Part shown: positions 31,401-46,400 of the stretch, piece by piece
Position numbering within the stretch: the first letter of the stretch is position 1
Layout: each line of letters starts with the position of its first letter
Assembly (NCBI GenBank): GCA_022432975.1
Contig: CM039509.1
Coordinates: forward strand, 13,245,860 to 13,309,859
Reading direction: 5' to 3'
Length of the DNA: 64,000 nt
Source of the DNA: Begonia masoniana
Taxonomy: Eukaryota > Streptophyta > Magnoliopsida > Cucurbitales > Begoniaceae
The notes under the pieces: generated by a model
What the model was told of the DNA's origin: nothing
The model's database searches: none
What the model saw: the letters and a program-made list of their open reading frames with translations, nothing else
Made by a program: the position numbers and the translations under genes

Positions 31401-34400
31401 CAACTATTGTGCTATACTTTCTTGAGTAGGATTCTCTAAACACTTTTTTGTACAGTATTCAATGCTTTGTAGTTGGTGGTCGTTTTGGTCCCTCTCTGCT
31501 CCTTACCCACCCTTTTTTTTGGCAGGACAATGTGAATTTTGATGAGTACGGAATTCAAATGGAACCCTTCAATCTAGATAATGAACGGGAAGAAGGTTAC
31601 TTTGATGCAGACGGAAATTTTGTTGAATATGTAAAGGATAATGACATCAAGGTAAGGCACTCTTAATATCTTTCATTCTCATTGTTGGACTATTCAATAA
31701 ATTTCATTTTGATATTTCAGGATGCATGGCTTGATAGTGTTGAAGTCAATCCAAAATATGCTGATAAAGGCTATGCGGTAACAAATAACAAAGATGATTT
31801 TGTTGAGCTTTCATCTGATGAAATTGGAAAGATAAAAAGGCGTATTTCTGACCTACTTGAGCCTGGGGAAACTGTGAGCTTATGTTTGTTTTAACAGTAG
31901 CATCTGCTTTCCTGGTTCAGTTTTGTGTGTCCTTCAGTCATTCTTTGATGGGTTATTCAGTAGTCCAGTAGTAATGGAGTAATGGTCTCATATTGTATAA
32001 AGGAGCCTCCTTTTCCTTTTCTCATCATGAAAATTTTAGTATAGATTCTTATGGGAAATACTCTTTTCTTTAGAGGTATATGTCTTGATATGCTTCGACC
32101 TTTAATTTTAAGGCATGGTTTGGCATTCTTATGTTTGTGCCAAGTTCCATTGCAGGTATCTACGCCAGGATGGATGGATGCATGCACAATATTTTTTTTA
32201 ATCAAATAGGTTATGGCACTCATGTAATGTAAATTGTCTTGGTCCTTTTTTTTTGTCAAAAGCTCAAAGCCAAATATTTTGATTGTGTGTGAAAGAAGCT
32301 TTGCATATAAACTTATAAGATAAAGAGAGGTAGGTGTTCAGAAAAAAATCAACAAATGATGCAGGAGCATAAAAATGAAAATCCTACTGAAAGAATATAA
32401 GTGGGTTGGGCATTAAAGATTAGCTCAATGGGTTGATGGCCTGGGATGTGTTTGTGCATGGAGTTCCTGAGCTCTTTAAAATAATATATATTAGTTAATG
32501 ACTTTTGTATCCTGTTATGGTAGTTACTTTGATATATACCATTTTGGCGATTTTTATTTAATAATACATTGTAACGTGTCACTGATAAGAAGAGGTTTTT
32601 CGGAAATTTGATATGTTTTATCGAATTGCATTTATACTTCCAGAAGCAAACATTTTGCATGGGCCTTTGGTATAGTTACAAGGTCCTCTTCAATTCAAAC
32701 TTTATTCACATTTTAGAAAATCATCCAGTTATACTGAAATTTTCCTTTAGATGATTAAAGTATGTGTTGGTTTTTAATATCTTCCACGTCTCTCACTTTT
32801 ATATTTAGTTTATGAAAAGCTACAAGATATGAGTTTCTGCTATGCTAATTAAGTCTAACGCAGGTATTACAAGCTTTGAGAAGGTTGAAGGGCACTTCTA
32901 CCGACCCAAAGGAAAAGATGTCAGCTGAAACAAAGTTTGTATTTGACCAATTAACTGAAGATGCCATGAAGCTGATGGACAACGGTGAATACAGTTAAGT
33001 GTGTTTCTCTCGCAAAATCTTTCTACTTGAAAATGATTCTTCTGAATTATATATATGGTACACGTGGCCATTCTTTCCCTTACGGTGAAATGTTTTTTTA
33101 GCTACACTTTCATCAAATAGTTATGAAATAATCATTTTAATATTTTGATGTGTGTACCATGATAAGTATTTTTTTTCTTTCCAGCAATAGATAACATTTA
33201 TGAAAATATTGGACATTTAGGTACAAAGCGGTTGCAAAATACCCTGATTAACAAGCTACAACTTTTTTCTTTCCTATTTGAACTGAGCAAAATCTTGAGT
33301 TGTATCTTTCTTTAGAAGAATTCTGTCCTCCCTTTTGTCATATACATGTTTACTTTAATATAATATACACCATGTTTCTTTTTTCAAAAAAAGGCAATTC
33401 TACATCTTGAATTTATGTTTTACTTATGAAAATAAAATAATTAACACATTTAGTAAAGAGAAAGAGAGAGTTAGAGGGATGGATGGAAAGTGAGAAAGGG
33501 AATAAGTTTATAAAATTGTGAGAAGGGGAGTTAATTTTAAGTTACAATAATTGTTAAGTTTACACGCTAAGGTGTTTTGTTAAAGGCATAGTGCAGAAGT
33601 GGTTCTGAAATTTTTTCAAACACCTTACCGTCGTGCTATTAAAATGCTTTTTTTTTTAAAAGCACTCGCAAAAGATTTTTGGAAGTATTTTATTAGCTAT
33701 AAAAAGCACTTTCAGAAGAAGTAGAAAAAGTTCAAAGTGGTAATTGGCTAGATGTCCTTGGAACCGCTGTTTAAAACAGTTCTTGAAAATTTTTTGAACA
33801 CCTTACTGTTCGCTGCTAAATGCTTTTTCTAGCAGACACTAAAGATTTTTGGAAGTATTTTTTTAGCCACTAACAACACTTTCAAAAGAAGAAAAATTAC
33901 AAGTGGTATTTGGCAAGATGTTGAAACCTCTGATTAAAACAGTTCTTGAAGCACATGTATTTTCTTTCATTGTTCCTTAAACATTCTCTTTCGGATAATC
34001 TATAACTGAAAGTAACAATTTCTCTTTTAATCTAATGAGCATTTAGAGGAATGAAATCATGGCAATTTATGAATTCAAAAAATCATTTCAAAGTTAAATG
34101 TCGGATATTTTTAGTTGATTAAAAATTTAATTATTAAGCATGTGCTTTACATGAAAACACTGACAGATGTAGTTCAATATGAAGCTCTCTGAATATTTTA
34201 TAGGTTGAAATTTTGTTTTTCAGATGTTTATCATGAAAAGCAGGAGGTTTTTGAGCGCGAGGCAGGTTTATCTTCTGTCTCTCTTCATTTCTTTTTTGAT
34301 TTTTTTTTCTTCTTTTATAATTTCAATTTATGGTCCACTTTGGCAACACCTTGTGGTAGTAGGAAACCTAAGACTCCATGAGGTCAATGGTTTGGTTCCC

Positions 34401-37400
34401 CTGGGATCAAACTCAAATTTTTTAGTGGAAGGTGGCAGTGTAGGTTGGTTCACCCTTGTATTTGGTGCCTCGTACTTATGTCACTAATTGGCAATGAGCG
34501 ATGCCTATGCAATGAATGTTAATGTAGAAATTGGCTTCATTATTTAGAATGCTATGTAATCATTTGTGATCATAGAGTAGGAAAGATTGCTTAATCTTAG
34601 GATAGATTCTTGACATTAAGAGGATTATTTTGTTTTCTTCTAAATGAATTGTATATAAATTAGACATTTATTCTACTAAACATATAGAAGAAAAACAATT
34701 TTATTTCCCTTTTAGCTTTCATTGTTGAGAAAATTTCTTTCCCCTACAAGTTACCCTTCATTGCCAAAAAAAAAAAAAAGAAAAAATTCTGCACACTTTC
34801 TTATGTCTTGTATTAATTAATTCCCTCTTTTTTTGCTTCATGTTTGTTATGGACAAAGTCGACCCATCTGGCTATTATTTATTGTTCCTTTATCCTTGAC
34901 TCATTTTTTCTTTGGTATCAATTCCTGCCCATAAATCACTGAACGCTCTTAGTCATCGACCTGTATGGTAGAATTGATCCACCCCTTCTTCAGTATGAGT
35001 TTGAGTCACTAGTGTTTGGAATTTCCTTAAAAAGGAGAACTTAATTGACAAACACTTGTTTAGATTGACTATTTTGTATTTAAGGTGAAGAAGCTATAAT
35101 TTTATGACTTTGAAATTTTAACTTACTAGAGATACAAAAGAATATTAATGTTTTTTAGTCAGAGATGATTGAATAACTGCATAGAATTGACCGTAAAGTT
35201 ACATGTTCAATCCACATGGCCAATTTAATAAACTTTCTAATGACAAAGTCTAATTTACTTATTGTTGAAAGTTCATCTATTTTCTTTGAAATAATAAAAG
35301 TTTAAGCCATCAGTTGTTCATACCTCTTAAATTCAAGGTGTTTTTGTATTTGATCATTGTTTAAAGAAGTAGATGTAAAAAGTTCTCTTTGTGATGTTTG
35401 TGAGCTTGCTAGATCTGATTGTGTCTTTTTTGTTTAGTAATAAGTGAAGTTTTGTTCATTTTGATTTGGCTCATAGTAATATATCGGGTCCCTATAGATT
35501 CTTTATATTTATGGGGCAAGATAGTTTGATTCTTTGACTAAAAATTGGCCCGCTAGAGTCGTTTAATTTTCTTTCTCAAACAAAATTCTGCGAGTAACTT
35601 GCTTTCCAATTTCATAGCATAATTAAAAACCATTTTGGCATGAGCGTAGAAAAGTTCAAATCAAATAATGCTAAGTTTTATTTAACAAGTTCTTATCTCC
35701 CTATTTTCAAAAAGACAATCATTCACGAGTTTGCGTGTGAATACCCTTCAACAATTTTGGATTGGCAAAACAAAAAAATGGTCACTTACTCCCAATTACT
35801 TGAGATTTTCTATTTCAAAAAAAGTTCAAAAATCATATGGGCGGAAGTTGTTCTTGCATCTACTTATAATGCAAACATTTTACCTTAGATAGGATGCTTT
35901 CACAATTTTACTATGATTTTGTACGACAAATCATCTTACTCTTAAATTTTTAATTGTGCATCCTTTATTCACATTTGTAATTATAATAGAGGGAAGTTAG
36001 TTCCAAGGCGCTTAAATGTATTTTGAAAGGTAAACTTGAATTAAGGGATGTAAGTGTTATCCTCTACCTATTAAAATCTTTTTTTGCTACTTATGCTAGT
36101 TTTGCAAGAAAAACAAATTCTTACTCGCCAGTTGTCAAACTTATGTCCACGAGACACAACTCAAAGAAAATAAGATTTAGAGATTTCTTCATACTTGATT
36201 TGTCATATTCTTCCTCCCTTCTTTCAAACACTCTATCGCAGCTTCTCCTAACAGTTGATCTTTTTCTATTCAAAAGTTTGTAATGCAAATTTTGAGTTCA
36301 TGACTAACGATAATGTTGTTTTTTATTCTACATGGCCATTTAATATGTATTCAAGAAGGAAGGCTTATGATAAACCTCTAGTGGACATATTCTAGAAGGA
36401 GGCAACAACAGAATAAAAAGGGTAGTATGGAAGTTAACAAGGGAAAACTATGTAACGGTGATTGACATTTAGTAGTTAGGGAGAAATTGTAATAAAAGGG
36501 GAAGAGAAGAGAAAGAGAGAGTGTGGAGTTTTGTGAGTAGAGTAAGTAGGGGAGAACCTTAAGGAGAGAAACCCAGACTTTCATTTTAGTGCAATATGTA
36601 ACCTTCGATAATTCAATAAAGTGATTTATTCTATTCTTGTCGTTAGGTCATTCAAGATCCTAAGATTTTAGTATCAGAGCTCTTTCTTGGGAGTAGGGGA
36701 GAATGCTCACTAGGTCAGACACTAAAAAAGAAGGCATGGCGGATTGGTAGAGAAATGTAAAAGGTTAAGGAGTTGCAGAAAATGTCGTTGCTAGAGAAGA
36801 ATTTTATAGTGATGCAGGAGCAGTTAGCAAGATTCATGGCTAGAACCGAGCGTAGTCAACATTCAACAGACAGAAACCCCGGAGGTAATGGGGAAATTGT
36901 GTTGATATCGAATAGAGACTTGCTTCCTTGAAAATTAGAATTATCGGTTTTTTGTGGAACGGAAGTTGATGGATGGATATGCAGAACAAAAGGATATTTC
37001 CGAATCAATCGATTATCAGAGGAAGAAAAATTGGAGGCGGCGATTTTGTGTTTTGAAGGCGTAGCATTAGTATGGTTCCAATGGAAAAACCAATCGCAAA
37101 CTTCAGGGCATGGTCACAGTTGAAGCGACAACTACCAGAAAGGTTTCGAAATCCCAAGGATGAATCGAGCTGTGATAGGCTCTTCATGAATAAACAAGAA
37201 AGTTCAGTAGAAGAATATAGGATTCAGTTTGAATCCATTGCATCCAATTTGGTCGGAACTCTTGATGAAGTGATGATTAGTGCTTTTTTAAATGGGCTGA
37301 AAAACGAGATAGAAGGAGATGTTCAATTGATGAGGCCATCTTGATTGAGAGATGTGATGGAGTCTGCCCAGATTGTAGAAAATAAAAATTTGCAGTCACG

Positions 37401-40400
37401 GGGAGTGAAAGATAGTGGACATCGTCTGTTTTGAAAGCATAATGGGGAAATGGCCACAGCTCCAAAAGGGTAGTATGGAAGTTAACGAGGGAATAACTGT
37501 GTAACGGTGATTAAAATTTAGTAGTTGGAGAGAAATTGTAATAAAAGGGGAAGAAAAGAGAAAGAGAGGGCGTGGAGTTTTGTGAGGAGAGTAAGTAGGG
37601 GAGAACCTTGAGGAGAGAAGCTCAGACTCTCAAAATTGTAGTGCAATCTGTAATCTTTGGTAATTCAATAAAGTGATTTACATTTTCGTTAGGTCATTCC
37701 AGATCCTAACATTTTAGTATCAGAGCTCTTTCTTGGGAGCAGGGGAGAATGCTCACTAGGTTAGATGCTAAAAAAGAAGCCAGGGCAGATTGGTAGAGAA
37801 ATGTAAGAGGTTAAGGAGTTGCAGAAAATGTCGTAGCTAGAGAAGAATTTTATAGTGATGCAAGAGCAGTTAGCAAGATTCATGGCTAAAACCGAGCGTA
37901 GTCAACATTCGACAGACAGAAACCCCCAGAGGTAATGGGGATATTGTGCTGATATCGAATAGAGACGTGCTTCCTTGGAAATTAGAATTACTGGTTTTCT
38001 GTGGAATAGAAGTTGACGGATGGATATGCAGAGCAGAAAGATATTTCCGAATCAATCGATTATTAGAGGAAGAAAAATTGGAGGCAGCGATTTTGTGTTT
38101 TGAAGGCGTAGCGTTAGCATGGTTCTAATGGGAAAACCAATCGCAAACCTTCAAGGCATGGTCACAGCTGAAACGACATCTACTGGAAAGGTTTCGAAAT
38201 CCCAAGGATGAATCGAACTGTGATAGGCTCTTCATGAATAAACAAGAAGGTTCAGTAGAAGAATATAGGATTAAGTTTGAATCCATTGCATCCAATTTGG
38301 TCGGAATTCTTGATGAAGTGATGATTAGTGCTTTTTTAAATGGGCTAAAAAACGAGATGAAAGGAGATGTTCAATTGATGAGGCCATCTGGATTGAGAGA
38401 TGTGATGGAGTCTGCCCAAATTGTAGAAAATAAAAATTTGCTGGCACGGGGAGTGAAAGATAGTGGACATCGTCCGTTTTCAAAGCATAATGGAAAAATG
38501 ACCACAGCTCCAAAAGGGTAGTATGGAAGTGACATAATAGTTCAACAAGGAGTTGTAAGGAATGAAGTCCCAAGAAGAATATTATAGGAGCAGAAATGAG
38601 AATAAATAGAGAAAATTGATTATGTTATAAGTATGATGAGAAGTATGGGGCAGGACACTAGTGAGAGAAGAAAATGTTACAAGTCCTCATTCTTCAGGAT
38701 GAGGAAGATGAACAAGAGGAAGAAGAAATGAGCGGAATAGAGGAGTGCATGGTGAACCGACAAGATGATGAAGCAGAACTATCACTGGATTCAATAGTGA
38801 GATTAACTACACCTCAAACCACGAGGTTGTGGGGGCAAATTAAACAACAACATGTAGTTTTGATTGATAGTAGAGCTACCCACAATTTTATCGCTAACAA
38901 AGTTGTTGCTGAATTGGAGTTACAGATCACACAATGTAGTATAGAGTGGTAATGGGAAATGGTGAATCGATTCGTTGTAAGGGAATATACTGGAATGTGC
39001 TGTTAACCTTATAGGAAATGGACGTATTAGAGGAATTCCTACTGGTAGAGTTGGGCAATACAGATGTGATCCTAGGCATGCAGTGGTTGGAATCATAGGG
39101 AGACACATCTGTGAATTGGAAACTACAAGTGCTGAAGTGTAAGTTGGAGGGTAAAATGGTGGGACTTAAAGGAGAAGATTTCTCTAAGGGCCATGATGAG
39201 GACTGTAAAAAAACGAAAGGCAAGGATTGTTGATTGAGCAGGGCACTATCAAGACTATGGTCAAAGTTCAAGAAGAAGAATACCAAGAAAAATTCAGATG
39301 CTGCTACAATAGTTTAGACACGTTTTACGATTTTAGAGATGCCCTATGGGTCATCACCGATACGACAACAAGATCATGCAATAATTTTAAAAGGAGTTGG
39401 CCTTGTTAACGTGAGATCCTATTGATACCCGGTGATACAAAATGATGAGATTGAAAGATTAGTCAAGAAGATGTTGGTCGTAGGGATAATTCAACCTAGT
39501 TCAAGTCTCTTTTCGAGCCCCAATTATTTTAGTAAAAAGAAAAGAAAAAGAGCTAGAGGTTTTGTGTTGACTATAGGGCACTAAATAGAGAGACATTGAA
39601 GGGAAAATTTTCGATATCGGTTATTGATGAGCTGTTAGATGAACTATATGCAGCTGAAATATTCACGAAATTGGACTTGAAATTGGGTTGTCACCAAATA
39701 AGAGTCCGACAACAAAACGTGCCCAGAACAGCATTTAGGACACACGAAAGATATTATGAATTTTTAGTAATACCCTTTGGACTTACGAATGTCCCATCGA
39801 CTTTTCAATCTATGATGAATAAGGTATTTCATCACTTAGGAAGTTTATTTTAGTATTTTTTGATGATATATTGATATACAGTAAATCATTGGAGGAACAT
39901 GTTGAGCATTTGAGACTGACTTTAGAAGTTTTGTTGAGGGAACAACTCTATGTTAATTAGAAAAAATGCATTTTTGCTAAACAAGACCCAGAGTACTTGG
40001 GATATATTATTTCGTCTAGGGGTGTATAGGTGGATGCGAGCAAGGTACAGACAATGATGGATTGGCTGATACCGAAAACTCTTAAGCAACTAAGAGGATT
40101 CTTGGGGTTGACGGGATATTACAGAAAATTCGTATCTAGGTATGGATCAATTGCTTAACCTTTAATGCAACAGCTAAAAAAGGACAAATTTTGCTAGAGT
40201 GAGGAAGCAAATATGGCATTCGAGAGGTTGAAGGCAGCCATGTGTTCGGTACCTATTTTAGCACTGCCAAATTTTGAGGAAACGTTTGTAGTAGAGATGG
40301 ATGCTTCAGGAAGTGGATTGGGGACTGTGTTGATGCAAAATCAACGTCCAATTGATTATTTTAGTCAACAATTGTCAAAATAGGGAAGACTGAACTCAGT

Positions 40401-43400
40401 GTATGAAAGAGAGCTAATGGCTATAGTGCTGGCGATTCAAAAATGGAGACCCTACTTATTGGGATGTCATTTTGTTGTCCGCACCGACTAACGAAGTTTG
40501 AAATTCCTGTTGGAACAAATCATGTTTGCACAGGGTCATCAAAAGTGGCTGACAAAGATTTTGAGCTTTGATTTTGAAGTTCATTATAAACCTCGGAAGG
40601 ATAATAAAGTAGTTGATGCCTTATCCTAGAGGGGACAGGAAGAAGTAGAAATATCGGAGATGGAAACATTATTGTGTCAGGGATTGTTCACTTTGGAGGA
40701 ACTGAAAAGGCAGATTGATGGTGGCAAGAAGCTGTCCAAAATTAAAGAAGAATTGTTGGACTCCACATTGTTGAAACAGAGATTTTCATTGCTGAATGGA
40801 TATTTGTACTACAATAAAAGGAAGGTTGTTTCTCAATCTTCTGTACTGATTCCAAAGATTTTGCAACTGTTCCATGCTTGTCCACTGGGCGGACATGAAT
40901 GTTTCACTAAAATCTTCAGAAGAATTGCAGTAGAGTTGTTTTGGTTTGGCATGAGAAAGGACATTAAAGTTTTATAAACGAATGCGAAATGTGTCAGAGG
41001 AACAAATATGAGACTTTAACACTGGCGGGTCTGTTACAACTGCTGCCAATTCCTATAGATATTTGGGAGGATATCTCAATGGATTTCTTTGAGATTTTGT
41101 CAAAATCAAATGGGGTGGACACGACAATGGTGGTTATAAACAGATTGAGCAAACATGCTTATTTTATAGTTCTTCACCACCCTTTTTCCGCAATGATAGT
41201 GGCTGAAAAATTGACAGAATGTATTTCGGTTGCATGGGATGCCAAGGTCGATTGTCTCCGATAGAGATAAGGTGTTTGTCAGTTTATTGTGGAGAGAATT
41301 GTTTCGGATGCATGGAACCTTATTGAAGTTCAGTTCATCTTACCACCCACATACAGATCAACAATTAAAGGTGGTAAATAGAATGCTGGAAACATATTTG
41401 AGGTTTTTTGTTAGGGGGAAAGCCAAAAGAATGGGCGGGGTGGTTACCTTGAGCAGAGTTTTGGTAGAATTCATTATATCATACGGCAATTGGAATGTCT
41501 CTTTCAGAGCTGTATACAAAAGAGACCCGCCATCAATTCTACGCTTGGGAAGTGTAGGATCAGTGGTTTCAGGAATTGATAACCAGCTTAAATAGAGAGA
41601 TGAAGTTCTAGATGTGTTGAAGTTTCATTTGGAAAAGGCTCAAGCTCAAATGGTGTGAATGGGTAACAAAAGGAGGAGGGAGGTTGCATTTGCTGAGGGT
41701 GAAGCAGTCTGGTTGAAGTTACAACCCTATAAGCAGAAATCCGTGGTGGTGAGACGGAGCGAGATGCTTTTCCCTCAGTATTTTGGACATTTTGTGATTG
41801 GGTAGCGCATAGAGAAGGTGACATATTGATTGCTGCTACCCTTGACATCTAGGATTCATCATGTGTTGCTGCTGAAACGTGTCAAGAGTGAGGTTGGAAA
41901 GTGTGTCCCACTACAAGCAAGGTTATGATAGTCGATGGAGTGGAAAGTGGAACCAGAAATTTTATTAGATGTAGCTCAACAGTGCGGGGATTTGAAGAAA
42001 TTGACGGTATTGATTAAGTGGAAGCATCTCCCTTCGTACGAATCTACATGGGAAGATTTTGAGCAGATTTGTCATCAATTTCCAGACTTTAACCTCAAGG
42101 ACAAGGTACTCGTTGGGTGGAGAGTAATGATAAACCTCTAGTGAGGTTTGCATATTCTAGAAGGAGGTAACACCAGAATAAAGGGGAGGAAGTTAATGAG
42201 GGAATAACTGTGTAGAGGTGATTAACAGTTAGTAGTTAGAGAGAAATTGTAATAAAAGGGGAAGAGAAGAGAAAGAGAGGGTGTGGAGTTTTGAGAGTAG
42301 AGTAAGCAGGGGAGAACCTTGAGGAGAGAAGCCCAGACTCTCGAAATTCTGTTGCAATTTGTAACCTTCGGGAATTCAATAAAGTGATTGATTCTGTTCT
42401 TTTTGTTAGGTCATTCAAGATCCTAACACCTTCTATTCTTAAACTAGTGTAATTGTAAATTCAGATGTTAATCCAAAGAACGAAATTGAAGTTTTTAATC
42501 CATCATCTTACATGTTGCTCATTGACATCAATGACCTTAACTTGCTTATTGCCATTAGAAAATGCACTAGAGAGTGTGTCAATCTCTTATTTTGTGTCAT
42601 GCAACAAATTCTATTTCATTATGAGTTGAGAAGAAAAATGAGAAGCATAGAAGTTAGTGGATCTGTCCTAAGAAAATAATGTAGTTGGTTGTAGATGGGT
42701 GATCATAGTGAAGTATAGAGTCAATAGGTCACCTGAGAGGTATGAAATAGTTATGTAGTGAACTATCAAATGACTTTTGCACTTACTGCAAAAGGTATCA
42801 CAGTTTGTACAATGCAAAGGTATTGTATGGACTTAAGCAATCACCAATGGCATCGTTTGGAAGATTTTTAAAGGTACTCTTAACTATGGTCTGTAAACAA
42901 AGTCAAAGTGACCATTCATTAATTCCCTGAGTCGAGGGAAATAACATTTCATTTGATTCAAGTCAACAACATCGTAGTAATGAATCGTTGAAAAAGAGAA
43001 GCAAATATTAAACTATTGTTTAACTAAGGAGTTTGAAATAAAAGAATTCAGAAAGTTCAAGTATATCTTGGATATCTAGGTGAAACACAAAGGATATTCA
43101 TTTCTTAACCAAAAGACGGATTGATCTTTGAAGTGAAATTAGGAAATCGCATGTAAACCTGTCAACATACTAATATTCTAACAGAATTAAGGAAGCTGGT
43201 GGAAATGCTGCTCATCAGAGATTGCTGGAAGACTCATCTATTTCTCTTATACGATATCAAATATATCGTATGTTTTGAATGTTATTCAGTCAATTCATGA
43301 ACATTCCTAAAGATGATCGCTTGTGGGCTATTTACTGAGTGTTGTCCTATCTAAAGGCTACTCTAGTTGTGATCATTTTGTTTAATAAAGGGGTTTTATT

Positions 43401-46400
43401 TATAGTTGAGGCTTATATAGATGCATATTATGCAGATCAGTGGTTGACAGAATTTACCTCAAGATATTGCATTTTTCTTGGAGGTATTCTTGTAACTTGA
43501 AGAAGTAAAAACAACAAGGTGTTTTGACAATGTCAAGTGCTGAGGTAGAATTTTGAGCTATGGTGCGAGAAATTTGTGAACTATTGAGGTCTTGGACATT
43601 GAGGGAGAGGTTCTTTGAGATTATATGTGATAATAAATATTGCAGACAGGTCTGTGCAACATGATAAAACAAAACACATTGAATCTATAAATGTTTTTAA
43701 CTGAAAAGTTAGGCACTGACTTGATCTGTACTCCATATAATGTCCATCGAAATGTATTTCCCAAGTACCTGAACAATTTAGATTTTCAATCAATAATTCA
43801 CAAGATTGAAAGGGCGTTGGGAAAGTAGCTTTATATTTTTAGGATATTGTAATCATTTGTAATCCAAGAGTAGGATATATTGCTTGATTCGAAGGATCTG
43901 TTTTTGACATTAAGAATATTTTTTTGTTTTTCTCTTACATGAATTTGTGTATGATAAACTAGGCATGCATTTTGATAAACATGCACCAGAAAAAAAAAAC
44001 AGCATTCTGTCACGGTTTATGGTGTGCATCTTTCTGCAATCGCAATGAAAAATAATTTCTTTTCATGGTTTGTTGGTTTGTTTTCCTTCATTCACCTTCT
44101 TAGTTTATTTCCCGATGATTCTGCTCTTAATTTATTTATAAATTGTTTCCCACTATGTTTTTCAAATTCTGCATTTTTCTAAATATTCCTTCTATTTCTT
44201 TATTGTTTTTTTCTTCATGGTTTTTCACCATCTTAGTTTTATCAATTCATTTTGTGTTGCGATTATTTATGTCATTGCTCCCATAGTCATTCTTTTTCTA
44301 TCTGTTCTTATCTCGTGAGTTTTCCTCTGTTGTAAGTTTTTCCTTTTATATCATGTCCTTTGTAATTTGATATGGAGCCAATTTTTTTTCTCTTCTCATC
44401 AATGTGTTGTTTGGTGTTCTTCAATGTTATTGTTCATCAATTCTTATTTCATAAATTCTGTATTTAATTACGTAATTTTTCTTTGCCTGAATGTTTGTCA
44501 AACAATTAGTAACTTATGTGAAACATTTTCATCATATCATTGCTATGCTTCAAAATATATGTCGCTGATTACCAGAAGCAGCATTTTGTGGCATCATTAG
44601 CGCTTTATTCACTTTTATTTGATTGTCCTTTGTTTAGAAGGATATGAAACTTTATTACAAGCAAGAGAAGGCACCTCCATTGGTTCCGATCATGGAAATT
44701 TTGGTACCAGCAGGCCTACTTCACTGTTTTCAGATCCTACAGTTAGTTCTTTAAATCTAATTAGGTCTGCGGCAGATATGTCAGATGCTGCTGAAACATA
44801 TGATATGTTTGGAGATGATGATGAACTTGCTGGCACAGAACCACCTGCTGATGGAGTTACTGCAGTGTTGGGCCCTAGTTCTGATGTAGTAAATCAACAA
44901 ACTCCAACTGCCCTTAATTCTGATTAGTAAGCCTCTCTTTTTCATGCCGAGGAATTTATATTTTGATAGTAAGACACATGACATTTTCTGAAATGCTGTG
45001 GTTTTTATTGTGTTTCAGATACTTGGTCTGCAGATGGAGCTATGCCAAATGATTATGTCTATGATGAGTCATCAGGGTACACTCTCTATTCCATTTGCTC
45101 CGTCGTTGATCTGGTTCCATGAAAATATATGTGAATATAACTTGATTTGCTTCTTAGATTATGCAGTGATATTCATTTGGGTGATCTCTTACTCAAATTG
45201 ATACAACTTATTTCTTATCTCTTGTAAAACATCCTTTAAAGGTCGCCAACTTCGTGGATATGCTTGTGAGATTTTGTTTATAAAGCCCACAAAGGCATCA
45301 TAAATATCGTATTGTTTTATGGAAATGGATCGTTAACCCAGAAAATGTATTGGGAACTTTCAGCTTTGGAACATAGCCCTTATTGGGTAAATGGTTATGA
45401 TTATAAGAAAATACTGGAAGTCCACGATTGGGGATATTTCATTAAGGAGAGACCTTAATTCAACTGGAGCATTTAAACTTTTCACTTTGTTGTGATCATT
45501 TTTGGTTGGCTCTTGGGATCAAATGTTAAACAAGCAATGGTAGATTCCCATTTTTGGTCTCTTTTCTTGTAATTCCTTACATTCCATAGAAAAAATCCTC
45601 ATCATCTAAGCATTTGTGGTTCTATGATTGGAATCAGAAAGCAATGAGTACGTGAAGAACACTTCAATTCTAGCTCTTGTGATTATATTCAAGAAAGGAA
45701 CCCTCTTTTCTATGTCTCCAACTATTATTCACGAATATTACACCGAATCTATTTTATGGATAAGTTTCACTTTTTACACCTTTTGAGTTTTATGGTTAAA
45801 ACCAAATATATAGGATTCAAGGAAAATTTGGCGTCATTCACTTGTTACGAGTAAAGACAAATCATATGCTTGTCTTTCACTTGGTACTTGAGAAGAGATA
45901 GACAAATCATAAGCTTGTGATATGTACCCTGTCATTCTCCAATTTTCAAAACAAACACACAGCAATCAAGAAGAAAAATAAACCAATAAACTCAGCAACA
46001 AAGTTCCTAATAGTGAAGGGAATTTGAGAGCCCTTCTCTCTCCCAATTTACAGAGGATTTCGAGAGCTTCTATCCCTCTCCCACTCTTTTCCAATTTTTC
46101 CTCCCCCTCTCACTTATATAATCAATTACTATCAGAATACTAACAAATCCTAACCAAATTATCAAGCCAAATACCCTAACTATCCCTTTCTCTACTAAAA
46201 TATTATCTCTCCCTAGTATATTGCTAACAGCTTGTTTTCTGAATTCGATTAACCATTGCTTTACACTGCATATACTTAAAAGTAAACAAGTATGTTTTTG
46301 TGGCGAAATAGCATGTTATTACTTTGTGGATTCCATGGTCGAAACAAACTAGATAAGATTTAGGAAAATTTGATTATAATGCTTTGTGGGATAAGATTAT

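Larger units (their letters stand above)
36368..42428 (+). mobile_element. Rearranged Ty3/gypsy chromovirus in intron 6
   Basis: Layout: LTR (36368-36665), primer site ttttagtatcagagc, gag part, second LTR lacking its 5' end (37468-37711), gag, protease, RT, RNase H, integrase, chromodomain, LTR (42128-42428). The full LTRs are 298-301 bp, start TGATAAACC and end CTAACA (CTAAGA in the first). A purine tract (gggtggagag) precedes the 3' LTR. Many stops and shifts make it inactive. The short LTRs and chromodomain suggest a Reina-like clade (inference). The outer flanks do not show a matching duplication, as expected if the left LTR comes from a second element or unit. Confidence 0.88.
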
